DNA of 64,000 bases. Origin: Pedobacter africanus (GTDB lineage: Bacteria > Bacteroidota > Bacteroidia > Sphingobacteriales > Sphingobacteriaceae). The DNA lies in NCBI RefSeq assembly GCF_900176535.1, contig NZ_FWXT01000001.1:806001-870000 (forward strand), in the 5' to 3' direction. Positions within the stretch are counted from its first letter, which is position 1. Each line of letters opens with the position of its first letter. The notes beneath the pieces were generated by a model. That model had not been told where the DNA came from. It saw only the letters and a list, made by a program, of their open reading frames with translations, and ran no database searches. Both the position numbers and the translations under genes were made by a program. Shown piece after piece: positions 1-8,340 of the stretch.

Positions 1-1
1 A

Positions 2-1780
2 ATAAGCTCGCTTGTTGCAGATGTATACCTGATCCCTGATTTGAACCTGCAAGAACGGGCTACCAAAGTACTGCTAAAAATCACTTCTGCAAAGGATAAG
101 GACCTGCAGGAAAAGCTGGCGGGCTATACTTCACTCATGCAGGGGAGCATTTCGGCAAATTTGGGCGAGTTACTACCCGGAGGCGCACAAACCGAATATA
201 CAGCGGCCACAGAAACCTATCATTTTACACCTGAGACAAGAAAAGTACTGCTCGAAGAAGTTGTACTACCTAAAGACTGGAACGACATCATTTACCTGTT
301 TGGAAGCTTTATCAATTCGGATGAAGTCCTGGATACAGAAGTCCTGCTGAATACTTATATAACCCAAAAGCATCTTTTTCCGGCCGATTATGCTACCCAG
401 CTCAATCCTTATAAAAAACAGCTGGAAAAGAAATATTTTGACAGCATCCATAAGGCTTATACCAGCGTATTCCTGCAACAAAAGATGTATGATATGAATT
501 ATGCATTAAGGATAAAAGATAACAGTTATCATAAAACCCGGACTTTATTACTGATTAAGCCTATGTTATATGCTGTGCAGGAACAAATGAACAACACTTC
601 AAGCCTATCGCTACTATCATTTCCAACGCACAAACCTTATTGGATAGCACCAAAAGTTTTAATGGAAAGATTAATTGCCCGACAAAATAATAACATCAAG
701 ATCAATTACCTGGATCTGAACATTGCCATAGGGCGGATGCCGCGCGAACAAACAAATGAAGCCATTCCGTTGTTGGATCAACTCACAGGTGAGCTAAAAA
801 ACCTGATGGCATTTTGCCTGGGTACCACCAAAGAAATTACTTTTAAAACCAATTCCCTACTGGGCAAGCTGGTCTCAAAAGTAACTGGAGATGACACCGA
901 TTACAAGGCTATAAAGAGTGTAGCTGCACGGACCTATTATCCGCAGGAAATATTCCCGCAGTTTGAAGACACTTACCTTAAAAATTATCCTTTTGTTGTT
1001 GCCCCTTTTAAACCGGAGCTGGAAATTAAAGAACAATGGAATGAATACATGAATTATAACACCAAGCAAAAGGAACGGTCACCTTCCTGGTACGAACTGA
1101 GCTTTAAGGTTCCGGGGTATCAAAATGTACCTGACTATTGTTTGTTCGGTATCGACATGTATGGCAGGAAAAATACCTGGGAATATCATATGGGCAGTGA
1201 AGGAAATGTTTACTACTGGCACAGTCTGATGCCGCAAAATGCAGATGCGCTTGCCTGCTTCCTTATTCACTCTTCCTGCTCAAATGCAGACAAAGGTGGA
1301 AATGAGCTAAAAGGCTTTTTAAATTTGCTAAACAACGGGGGCTTTCCTTTTTCCGACCTGAGCACACTGGTATTTGCCTGTACCTTTTTCCAAAGTAAAA
1401 AAGAAATTCGTTTAATGGCTGCCGAAGTGCTTATCAACCTGGTAGAGCAGCAGACCATTGATATAACCTTGCTTGCAGAAAAACTGGGTTACCTTGCCTT
1501 AAATAAATACGGTGCATTTCTACGTTTGGTAGAAGGCATCGGGACTTTGAAAGATGTATCTTCCTTGCACAATTCCGCCTATCTGCAATTGTCGGAAGGC
1601 ATATTTAAACAACTTAACAATGCCGAAAAGCTACCGGTTAACTTTAAAAAAATGGCAGAGCACTACGTTGATGTATTGTATAAAACCAATCAGCAACCCT
1701 CAGCAATATCAATAACATTCTACAGCAAATGGAAAGACAATGCCTCATTAAAGGCTTTGATTAAACAAATCATTAAATAA
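2..1780 (+). CDS. C-terminal part of a large DUF6493-like protein (cut by left edge)
   Basis: The reading frame is open to the first base of the window, so this is the C-terminal 590 or so residues of a longer protein; a TTG at 41 is an internal Leu, not a start. The protein is soluble, rich in Leu, Lys, Tyr and helical stretches, with no signal peptide or membrane segment. The stretch around residues 440-520 has alternating hydrophobic helices like HEAT-type repeats. I believe it is the Bacteroidota DUF6493 family because of its size, composition and its position 3 bp upstream of a SWIM zinc-finger gene, a pairing known in this phylum. The function is unknown. Translational coupling with the next gene is likely. 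Confidence 0.6.
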   Translation: MSSLVADVYLIPDLNLQERATKVLLKITSAKDKDLQEKLAGYTSLMQGSISANLGELLPGGAQTEYTAATETYHFTPETRKVLLEEVVLPKDWNDIIYLFGSFINSDEVLDTEVLLNTYITQKHLFPADYATQLNPYKKQLEKKYFDSIHKAYTSVFLQQKMYDMNYALRIKDNSYHKTRTLLLIKPMLYAVQEQMNNTSSLSLLSFPTHKPYWIAPKVLMERLIARQNNNIKINYLDLNIAIGRMPREQTNEAIPLLDQLTGELKNLMAFCLGTTKEITFKTNSLLGKLVSKVTGDDTDYKAIKSVAARTYYPQEIFPQFEDTYLKNYPFVVAPFKPELEIKEQWNEYMNYNTKQKERSPSWYELSFKVPGYQNVPDYCLFGIDMYGRKNTWEYHMGSEGNVYYWHSLMPQNADALACFLIHSSCSNADKGGNELKGFLNLLNNGGFPFSDLSTLVFACTFFQSKKEIRLMAAEVLINLVEQQTIDITLLAEKLGYLALNKYGAFLRLVEGIGTLKDVSSLHNSAYLQLSEGIFKQLNNAEKLPVNFKKMAEHYVDVLYKTNQQPSAISITFYSKWKDNASLKALIKQIIK

Positions 1781-1783
1781 ACC

Positions 1784-3109
1784 ATGACAGATTTACAAAT
1801 TCAATATAAAGGTATATCTACCTATACAAAATCTAAGGGCATCAGCAGCCTTGTTCTGGCTCACCAAACGGAAATAGAAAGTGTGAACAATATTCCCTGT
1901 TTCTTTTGGGGCAGTTTAACCGACCCATATGTAACCGCCAAATGCTGGAGTACAATTGCTAAAGTGGTAAGGTCAAGCTTCGGCCCTATCCCGCCCAGCC
2001 TGCGAGATCCTATTGCTTCTGCGGGAACAGAGAAGATCCGTTTTGAAGGTTTCTCTTCCTGTAACGGGGTATATGTAAGGCTGGATATGAAGCCTGAAGC
2101 AATTGATGGCGACTTTATCGCCACCGGTACTACCAATGTAGACTTTAATGACCCGATGCTCAATGCCCTGAACAGCATCCAGAAGAATGAGAAGGTTACG
2201 CTGGCTGTTGGCCAGCAGGAGATGCAGGTAATCACCTCTACCACTAAAGTTACAGAGAAGAAGGTAACCTTACCAATGCGCTGGATAAAGGGACTAACCT
2301 GTGTGCAGCTTTATCTTGCAGATATGGACCTTAAATTTGAGGCGAATAAAATCCAGACCATACAGCTTTTCCAGACCTTGCCGAAAGGAAGTGTAAAAGG
2401 GGATTTTTTCATTACTAAAAGAGCCGGTAAATTTACGTTTTCAACCCTTGCAACTGCAGACGGTGTGCGTATAGGCGGGATACAAAGATTACGCCTGCTG
2501 GAGGGAATTCTGGCTATAGTGGAAAAAATATTTGTTTATGAATCTGCAGACCGGGAAACCTGCGCCATTGTATGCGAGTTTGGTAAAATGCAGTTGCTGA
2601 TGGCATTTTCGCCAGATGCCTACCGCGGGTTTTCCGGTGAAGGGAAAGCGCTTGAGCACATGACCGGGAACCTTCCGGTTGAATGGATACATGGATTGAA
2701 CAGCCTGCTCAAATCTAATGAAACCTTTGATCCTACCTTACTGTCCATTGAACACGACATTGATTTTGGCACTATGGACCAGCTCACTTCCAACCTGTCA
2801 TCTATCGGGCTTCTGGGCTACGATGTTACGGAAAGAAACCATTTTTACAGACAACTACCATTTAAAACAGAACGGATCCTTAGTTTAAATCCAAGACTTA
2901 AGAATGCAAAAAAGCTGATTGAAAATTCAGATGTTACCATTGTAGATAAAAAGGATGGATACGTAGAAGCAAATGTTAAAGGATCTGGCGTGGTGCACAA
3001 AGTAATTATAGACCACAACGGCTACAGGTGTACTTGTGAATGGTTTACGGCATATCAAGGTAAAAGAGGGATTTGCAAACATGTTCTTGCTTTAAAAATT
3101 GCTTTATGA
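1784..3109 (+). CDS. SWIM zinc finger family protein
   Basis: This 441-residue soluble protein ends in a SWIM motif: Cys416-x-Cys418, twelve residues, then Cys431-x-His433, matching the CxC-xn-CxH consensus. SWIM domains bind DNA or proteins. The N-terminal 400 residues have no catalytic motif I recognise. The ATG lies 3 bp after the stop of the DUF6493-like gene, so the two are surely co-transcribed. In many bacteria such SWIM proteins sit in clusters with a MoxR AAA+ ATPase, a VWA-domain protein and HEAT-like proteins. That context is known for the family; here only two members are inside the window. The biochemical role is undetermined. Confidence 0.85.
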   Translation: MTDLQIQYKGISTYTKSKGISSLVLAHQTEIESVNNIPCFFWGSLTDPYVTAKCWSTIAKVVRSSFGPIPPSLRDPIASAGTEKIRFEGFSSCNGVYVRLDMKPEAIDGDFIATGTTNVDFNDPMLNALNSIQKNEKVTLAVGQQEMQVITSTTKVTEKKVTLPMRWIKGLTCVQLYLADMDLKFEANKIQTIQLFQTLPKGSVKGDFFITKRAGKFTFSTLATADGVRIGGIQRLRLLEGILAIVEKIFVYESADRETCAIVCEFGKMQLLMAFSPDAYRGFSGEGKALEHMTGNLPVEWIHGLNSLLKSNETFDPTLLSIEHDIDFGTMDQLTSNLSSIGLLGYDVTERNHFYRQLPFKTERILSLNPRLKNAKKLIENSDVTIVDKKDGYVEANVKGSGVVHKVIIDHNGYRCTCEWFTAYQGKRGICKHVLALKIAL

Positions 3110-3259
3110 TTTCTCCTACCCTCTCTAAGCGTCACCCCCCGACATCTGATCAAAACACCAGATAGAGTATGCCAGATCACATACCCTCAACTCAGGCTGA
3201 GCTCCCTAGCAGCATCAGCGGAGATTATAATATTGTTGTGAGAAAGGGGGGAGTGTGGT

Positions 3260-3433
3260 TTAGTGTCCCTTCAGAAATTCTAAAGCCTCTTTAGGGAAAC
3301 CGTGTTTCCTAATATCTTCGGCAGCATCTTTTGCTTTCTTTACAAAATATGGATCATTGCTTCTGCCATTAACCTTGTGGCTAAACGTTCCTCTTACTTT
3401 TCCGAAATAAGCATTGTTTGAATTAATCTTCAT
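3260..3433 (-). CDS. small Lys-rich hypothetical protein (57 aa)
   Basis: The frame gives a 57-residue basic protein (MKINSNNAYF at the start, FLKGH at the end) with no membrane segment. I chose the ATG at 3433 because a clear GGAGG ribosome binding site lies five bases upstream (3439-3443), rare for this phylum and good evidence of a real gene. An upstream ATG seven codons earlier would place that site inside the gene. A -7-like box TATTTTTG (3452-3459, minus) lies just before it. I recognise no family. It stands alone between the SWIM gene and a patch of pseudogenes. Confidence 0.55.
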   Translation of the reverse strand: MKINSNNAYFGKVRGTFSHKVNGRSNDPYFVKKAKDAAEDIRKHGFPKEALEFLKGH

Positions 3434-3664
3434 TTTAACCTCCAATTTATACAAAAATAATTATTATCTCCTACATGCTATATATGCCTCACTACGAGAA
3501 TAACAAATATTCCCTATCTGGCTAATAAGGCCTCTTTGCTTATTAAACTAAACCCCGCCAAATAAATACTATCTGCAATAGCCTTCCTATCCTCTGTTAT
3601 AAAAGACATATACGCTTCCATATACGCGTTTATCATCCCCTTCCCTATTTTCAGAGTCTCTGCA

Positions 3665-3871
3665 CAGGCCAGTCTTTTTACGCCTAGTCACAAAGTAACA
3701 TCTATTGAAGCAAATGCTGAAAGAGAAGGCTTTTGGCTAATGCTGTTTGATGGTACAGGTGCATTGGCGCATACCGAGCAGCTTCAAAGCTATCGAAAGG
3801 CGGTGAATTATTTCTATGAAAATTTTTCTTGGGAAAGAGAAAGACGGCATCATGAACATTCTGATCTGTAA
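3665..3871 (+). pseudogene. RadC-like (JAB domain) gene fragment
   Basis: The frame around 3719-3784 encodes a 22-residue block (ending in GTGALAHTEQL) that matches 19 of 22 residues of the intact RadC-like protein at 6620-7078. Downstream of it the similarity stops and the frame ends at a TAA at 3869-3871. Upstream the frame is open to about 3566 but contains no credible start codon. It is therefore a remnant covering only the first beta strands of the JAB fold. At the DNA level the two copies differ at many third positions, so this is an old paralogue fragment, not a recent duplication. Confidence 0.6.
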
Positions 3872-3899
3872 GGAAATCTCGCAAAACTAAAGTTTAACT

Positions 3900-3930
3900 T
3901 TTGATTTTATAAAGGCTAACTTTACTTTTA
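3900..3930 (+). promoter_or_regulatory. Bacteroidota-type promoter for the ATPase remnant
   Basis: TTTG at 3900-3903 is followed after 19 bp by TACTTTTA at 3923-3930, close to the phylum consensus TTTG-N19-TAnnTTTG. The ATG of the degraded ATPase gene follows at 3944, giving a leader of only a few bases. Confidence 0.5.
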
Positions 3931-3943
3931 CAAAAAAAAGCAA

Positions 3944-4044
3944 ATGAAAATAATACCCGGTGCATTACAGCTAAACTCGCGGCAGCATTAAAAGTTAGCC
4001 CTATTGTATTCTTAAACGGTACCCGGCAATCGGGAAAAAGCACC
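3944..4044 (+). pseudogene. N-terminal fragment of a DUF4143-type AAA ATPase
   Basis: From the ATG at 3944 the first codons read MKIIPGALQL, then a frameshift near 3973 moves into a frame reading KLAAALKVSPIVFLNG followed by TRQSGKST. The last block is the Walker A motif of the ATPase family with a C-terminal DUF4143 domain, usually around 380 residues. Only about 33 codons remain; homology stops exactly where a Fic fragment on the other strand begins. The original protein would have been a P-loop ATPase of unknown role, often mobile and found in toxin-like or accessory regions. Confidence 0.6.
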
Positions 4045-4221
4045 ATTTGCCACCACAAAGTCGATCGCCTCTTTATGGTTCAACAGCATAACCGTATCAT
4101 CTTTCGGCTTGCCGGCTGCAGTTTGTTTTTCCTTAAGTAAACGTTCCGTTTCAAGTAAGGAATAGGTATTTCCCTCAATTTGAGATGATTTCCAACTGAG
4201 ATCAATGGCTAAAGGCTCCAT
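4012..4221 (-). pseudogene. Fic family protein, N-terminal fragment
   Basis: The minus-strand frame contains IDLSWKSSQIEGNTYSLLET, the typical N-terminal segment of Fic proteins with the inhibitory-helix signature (S/T)xxxE(G/N). It runs on to a helix ending HKEAIDFVVAN. The similarity ends at about 4045, where the DNA becomes the reverse of the ATPase fragment, so the last nine residues are not Fic sequence. The catalytic HPFxxGNGR motif is absent, so no AMP-transferase activity can remain. The upstream end runs into the tail of the AlbA_2-type gene (4209 onwards), probably after another frameshift. Confidence 0.65.
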
Positions 4222-5293
4222 CTCCTTTCATAAAGGGTTGGTGAAAGATTTACTACCTCATTTACTCCGCCATTTACTCCCTCACTTACCCTGCTATCCA
4301 TTTTTGTACTGATCTTTTGCTCCCTATAACTTAGCTTATTCATGAAACCGTTTGGCATTTCGCCAAATTCCATTTTCATTGTAGGGTAAGTGGCAATCTC
4401 TTTTCTCATCCTTAAGAAACCACTTCCATACTTTTCTATACCACCTATTAAATAAAAAGCTTCAGCAATAAGTTTATTACGGGCATGCGCCTTATAATTG
4501 TCTTTCTTTAAGTCTTCAACAGTTAAGCTACCCGCCAGGCCCCCGGGGTTGTAAAATTCAACATAATTGTCAAACAGGCATATCTGCACATCTATAGGAC
4601 TTAGGTAATTTCTATGTATAAGGCAATTTAACGCCATTTCCCTTAGGGCAGGCAATGGGTATTCAAATATTTCCGTTCGCTGTGTAGGCATACCCTTAAT
4701 CTCAAAAGCCACCTTAATCTGCGATATCAGGTACCTCATGATCTCTTCAACCATGTCAAACAATGTCCCGTTATACATCCTGTCATCAATAATATAAGAC
4801 GGGGTTTTAAACCTGCCCAAATGAACGTTGTAACCGGTACTTCCTTTATCAAACAGCAGCCAGGCAGCATTGGTTACCAGTTGCCCTTTAACCAGGCTCA
4901 GCTTTTCCAGGCTTTCCAGCATGCTTCCTGCTAACGCAAACCGCCCCACACTGTTCACTTTATCTAAAAAGCGCTCAACCTTCTTAAAATCCAGATCGTC
5001 CAGTGTTTTGCTATGCGCTATGCAGGAATCCCAGGAGATCTGCAATGACTGTAAATTTAAATCCGTTATTTCCAGAACAGACAACTGATGGTTTGAGTTG
5101 TTAACCCATTTCTGTAAACTCTCCTGCCCCACACTAAAACCCTTCAACGGATTCCCCTTATCATCTAGCCCAATTATAACCTGCCCGCCTTTTGCATTTG
5201 CAAATGCAACCAGGCTTTCAATGGCCGATTCAGAAAAACTCCGTTTAAACTCTGTGTATTTGTCTTCCTTATTTGTGTTGTATGCATATCCAT
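4209..5293 (-). pseudogene. AlbA_2 / ATP-binding (RecG-like C-terminal) protein, broken
   Basis: This family has an N-terminal AlbA_2 DNA-binding domain, a GHKL-like ATP-binding region and a C-terminal winged helix. The core is clear: FANAKGGQVIIGLDDKG in the AlbA_2 part (about 5160-5215) and the ALREMALNCLIHRNY and GGIEKYGSGFLRM motifs later. The main frame has no start codon between an upstream stop (about 5305) and the AlbA_2 domain. An ATG at 5293 lies in another frame, and a one-base shift about seven codons in would join them. At the 3' end the GGVNGGVNEVV-type linker runs directly into Fic-like sequence, so the winged-helix end is lost. I treat it as a pseudogene. A functional protein from 5147 cannot be fully excluded. 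Confidence 0.65.
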
Positions 5294-5573
5294 TTACGCA
5301 TCATATGAGATGCAGGCTAATCTAAACATATCTCACATCACCAGCCACAAAAAACAGAATAAATATTTCTATATCTAACTAATTATCAACACAATATACT
5401 GTGAAACAATCCAAAAAATTGCGAGCAAAATCAGAAATTAGTTCATCAGCAGATCAGGTGGATAAATATGGCCATTTTGCCCAGGGCATCTAGAAATCAC
5501 GTTATATAGTCCGTAAGCTGTACTTAATTTTCCGATATTGTCAAAACCTTAAAAATTACTAAAGAATCTGTTT

Positions 5574-6044
5574 ATGGGAAAGATTTATCAACTTAAAAGG
5601 GAGCAGCAATTGTATTGTGACATTCAAACTGCCTGGGATTTCTTTTCTTCCCCAAACAACCTTTCACGTATTACGCCCGAAGAGATGGGCTTTGTTGTGT
5701 TAAGCAAGCTGACCGAAGCAGAGATTTATAAAGGCATGACGATCGATTATACAGTTTCCCCCGTGCTGGGCATCCCACTCCGGTGGCAAACCGAAATTAC
5801 AGAGGTAAACTACCAAAAAAGCTTTACCGACTTCCAGAAAAAAGGTCCGTACAAATTGTGGAGGCATCGTCATGAATTTATCCCAAACCAGAGGGGGGTT
5901 ATGATGATAGATACTGTAGATTATGAATTGCCCTTTGGCATTATTGGCCAAATAGCGCATGGCCTGTTTGTAAAGAAAAAATTAAACACCATTTTCAACT
6001 TTCGCCATCAGGTACTGGAACAGTTATTCAATCCGTTAAGGTAG
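5574..6044 (+). CDS. SRPBCC family protein
   Basis: This 156-residue soluble protein has the START/Bet v 1-like layout: an N-terminal strand with QQLYCDIQTAWDFFSSPNNLSRITP, where the first helices follow, central strands with GIPLRWQTEI, and a long C-terminal helix (FNFRHQVLEQLF). These proteins bind a hydrophobic ligand in a cavity; the ligand here is unknown. It resembles the coenzyme Q-binding/cell-division-inhibitor-like SRPBCC group common next to oxidoreductases, but no such neighbour is present. The gene converges on 6036-6416 with a 9-bp overlap. Confidence 0.8.
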   Translation: MGKIYQLKREQQLYCDIQTAWDFFSSPNNLSRITPEEMGFVVLSKLTEAEIYKGMTIDYTVSPVLGIPLRWQTEITEVNYQKSFTDFQKKGPYKLWRHRHEFIPNQRGVMMIDTVDYELPFGIIGQIAHGLFVKKKLNTIFNFRHQVLEQLFNPLR

Positions 6045-6416
6045 AAAAAGATTTGTTCCATAGCTCCCTACCTTTTCCATTTTACTCCAGGTCATGTCCT
6101 GTAGCAGAAATACACATTGAAAATCGTATGATCTAAATCCCTCATTTTTTAAGAACACCTGGATCTGCGGTTTAACCGCCAGAAACAGTTGTGTGCAATA
6201 CAGCTCAAAATTGTTCAGTATAAATTTTTCCCGGTAGGCCTTTGAAAAATTCGCCAGGTTAAAGCAGATGGTGTTTCCATCTACCAAAACAATTAAATCC
6301 CCGTTGTGCTGCATCCCTCTTTGGATGCGGTCATTCGCCATTACCCAGCCCCGCATTATCCGGTTAAATGAAGCTTGCTGCTCTAAGTTTAAAATTACCC
6401 TCATTACTTCATACAT
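6036..6416 (-). CDS. hypothetical protein (126 aa)
   Basis: I do not recognise this 126-residue protein. It is soluble, mixed alpha/beta by pattern, and has no signal peptide. I chose the ATG at 6416 (MYEVMRVILNLEQQ) over a TTG four codons earlier. It overlaps the 3' end of the SRPBCC gene by nine bases in a convergent arrangement. Its length and its natural residue composition suggest a real gene. Confidence 0.5.
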   Translation of the reverse strand: MYEVMRVILNLEQQASFNRIMRGWVMANDRIQRGMQHNGDLIVLVDGNTICFNLANFSKAYREKFILNNFELYCTQLFLAVKPQIQVFLKNEGFRSYDFQCVFLLQDMTWSKMEKVGSYGTNLFLP

Positions 6417-6556
6417 TTTGTTTTTCAATCTGCTTTGCTTACCAGAACGGATTTTGTTTACTCAACGTTTGCTCCGGGTAATACAAAGCTAGGTTATAGC
6501 GGCGTTTATTTGCAAATAAAATGCTAAAAATATTAGTATTTAACTGGTGGTTTTAC

Positions 6557-6564
6557 TATATTTG
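6557..6564 (+). promoter_or_regulatory. -7 promoter element of the RadC-like gene
   Basis: TATATTTG fits the TAnnTTTG consensus exactly. A transcript starting about seven bases downstream would leave a leader of roughly 50 bases before the ATG at 6620 and would exclude the in-frame ATG at 6521. No clear TTTG is seen at the usual upstream distance. Confidence 0.45.
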
Positions 6565-6619
6565 TTTTATGCGTAAAGCATTTACTTACAACTTATTATT
6601 TAACTATAAAACTGAAATT

Positions 6620-7078
6620 ATGTACCAAGCAGTTGAATTTACTACCAGTTATTTGAACGAGCCAAAGCACAATTATTACAGCCGCAGGCCTGCTGTTCGC
6701 AGGTATATAACAGGGAATAGCTACAATACTTACCAGATGGCAAAAGAGGCTATTCCTGAACGGCAGGGTTACTGGTTAATGTTGTTTGATGGCACAGGTG
6801 CCCTGGCACATACAGAAAAGCTGGGCGATCAGACTTCTGGTTTCGGCGAGATCGGAACCATTTTACATACTGCTTTGAGGCAGGAGTGCCTTTCTATAGT
6901 GCTGGTAAGTTGTGCCAATGATTACTACCAGGCTAACCGCAAAGATTTGGTTTACAATATAAACCTGATCGCTGCTGCCTGTGGCATCAGCATGGTGTTA
7001 TTGGATCATATTGTTATGGAACCGGATGGGTATTATTCGTACCGGGATAATGGGTTGTTGAGTTATATGGAGAATTAG
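6620..7078 (+). CDS. RadC-like JAB-domain protein lacking the metal site
   Basis: The protein (152 residues from the ATG at 6620) follows the JAB fold of RadC proteins: a strand block GYWLMLFDGTGALAHTE, helix GEIGTILHTALRQE, strand LSIVLVS, and the C-terminal LLDHIVMEPDGYYSYRDNGLL that closely matches the RadC ending. In RadC the middle reads HNHPSG then a distant Asp (JAMM metal site). Here the same place reads SCANDYY, so both His are gone; only the later Asp (in RKDL) remains. It is probably not a metalloprotease or nuclease, perhaps a binding protein. The start is supported by the promoter at 6557. A fragment of a paralogue lies at 3665-3871. Confidence 0.7.
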   Translation: MYQAVEFTTSYLNEPKHNYYSRRPAVRRYITGNSYNTYQMAKEAIPERQGYWLMLFDGTGALAHTEKLGDQTSGFGEIGTILHTALRQECLSIVLVSCANDYYQANRKDLVYNINLIAAACGISMVLLDHIVMEPDGYYSYRDNGLLSYMEN

Positions 7079-7138
7079 TGATTAAATATAGAGGTAATAT
7101 AGTTTCCATAGTTCCTTTTTATCTCAGTTTAAACAGGG

Positions 7139-7177
7139 TTCCACTTCAGTTACAACTGAATGAAAACTGAAGTGGAA
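7139..7177. terminator. hairpin between convergent genes
   Basis: TTCCACTTCAGTT (7139-7151) and AACTGAAGTGGAA (7165-7177) form a perfect 13-bp stem with a 13-base loop between the ends of the RadC-like gene and the TlpA gene. There is no T tract on either side, so it may act as a transcript-end stabiliser rather than a classic terminator. Confidence 0.45.
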
Positions 7178-7210
7178 TTGAAATGAAACTGAAATAAGCG
7201 GTAATTATAG

Positions 7211-8338
7211 TTATTTTACGCTCTCTTTATAGCTTTTCAATCTGCTTTCATATGCAGCAACGGTCTCAGTTGTAATGTCTTGATCCTTGCTTCCTGCCTT
7301 CAGCATTTTTTTAGCCAGCTCCAATGCCTTTTCCTCATTGACAATAGCGTTCCTGAAATCGCCTCCCTTGGCAAAGCAACCCGCAAGTTCATCAAGCAGC
7401 TCCGGATTGGTTAGTGCATTGGTATCACCAAAATTTTTTGCTGTCCATAAATAGGTTTCATGGGATAGCTGCTTGTTTTTTTCTTTGCCTACTATCTGCA
7501 AAATTAACGACGGGGCCGCTTTATCTTCGCTCTGCCATACCTTTCCAAATTCAACAGCTTTTTTCTCATCAAGATAAGCCAGCAATACTTTAAATTTCAA
7601 TTGGTCCATCATCGTTTTCAGGTCTGGCTTTTCTTTTTTAACCGCCTCGGTCAGCTCAACTACCTTTACATAATTTTTCGCCTTAAATGCTTCTTCTATC
7701 GGGTTCATAAATGAGCTGTAATAGGCACTTTGTTTTTTTGAGGTCTCCGTCATCTCTTTAAACCGGGATTTAAATGCTTCCATATCGTAGCGGTTTTCAA
7801 GGATCTTCGGAATGATCGTATCCAGCGCCTGCGGCCCTCCAATCCATACTACCTTATTGTCTTTCACAATAAAGGTAGCAGGAATACCATTTTGTCCGGA
7901 AGCTTTAAGCCAGTTGTGGTACATAAACTGCGCGTTGTTATCGGCAATTACGGAAAAGCCTATTTTCGCCGCATTCGTTTCCACAAATTGCACTACAGCA
8001 GGCAGCGATGAATCGTAAGGCTTATCTTCATCAACCCGCTCAGCTATATTTACACCTATAAAATTCACTTTGTTTTTGTACTCCTGCTGCAGCTTTGTTA
8101 AATGCGGCATGGCTTTTATACAAGGCACGCACCAGGTAGCCCAGAATTCTAAAACATACAATTGATTGCCGGTTAATGACACAACCGGCTCACCTTTAAT
8201 CCATTTACCGTACTGCAGCGCCGGGGCCTGGTCTCCAATAGTTAAGCCCTTAGCTTGCTGCGCAAATAAATTGCCAGTGCTAAAAAAAGTACAGGTGGCA
8301 ATAGCCATTATACCTGTTGTTATGATCTTCATTTTCAT
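7211..8338 (-). CDS. TlpA family thiol-disulfide oxidoreductase
   Basis: The 375-residue protein has a signal peptide (residues 1-27, ending NLFAQQ), then a TlpA/AhpC-type thioredoxin domain with the redox motif WATWCVPC at about residues 68-75 and cis-Pro region NGIPATFIV. The C-terminal half (from about 190) is a helical extension with no assigned domain, common in Sphingobacteriaceae TlpA proteins. It should act in the periplasm, reducing or forming disulfides. The start is two bases after the stop of the SusD gene, so it belongs to the SusC-SusD operon of module 1; it may service the outer membrane proteins or their cargo, which is an inference. Confidence 0.88.
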   Translation of the reverse strand: MKMKIITTGIMAIATCTFFSTGNLFAQQAKGLTIGDQAPALQYGKWIKGEPVVSLTGNQLYVLEFWATWCVPCIKAMPHLTKLQQEYKNKVNFIGVNIAERVDEDKPYDSSLPAVVQFVETNAAKIGFSVIADNNAQFMYHNWLKASGQNGIPATFIVKDNKVVWIGGPQALDTIIPKILENRYDMEAFKSRFKEMTETSKKQSAYYSSFMNPIEEAFKAKNYVKVVELTEAVKKEKPDLKTMMDQLKFKVLLAYLDEKKAVEFGKVWQSEDKAAPSLILQIVGKEKNKQLSHETYLWTAKNFGDTNALTNPELLDELAGCFAKGGDFRNAIVNEEKALELAKKMLKAGSKDQDITTETVAAYESRLKSYKESVK

Positions 8339-8340
8339 CT

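Noticed and set aside
41..43. TTG as start codon of the first gene
   Set aside because: The frame is open upstream to the window edge and reads like continuous protein, so the gene is truncated by the window rather than starting here.
3110..3259. Short palindrome CTCAGGCTGAG as a terminator after the SWIM gene
   Set aside because: The stem is only five base pairs and there is no T run.
3702..3884. 60-residue minus-strand frame over the RadC-like fragment
   Set aside because: It is the antisense of a clear protein match on the plus strand and has no start support.
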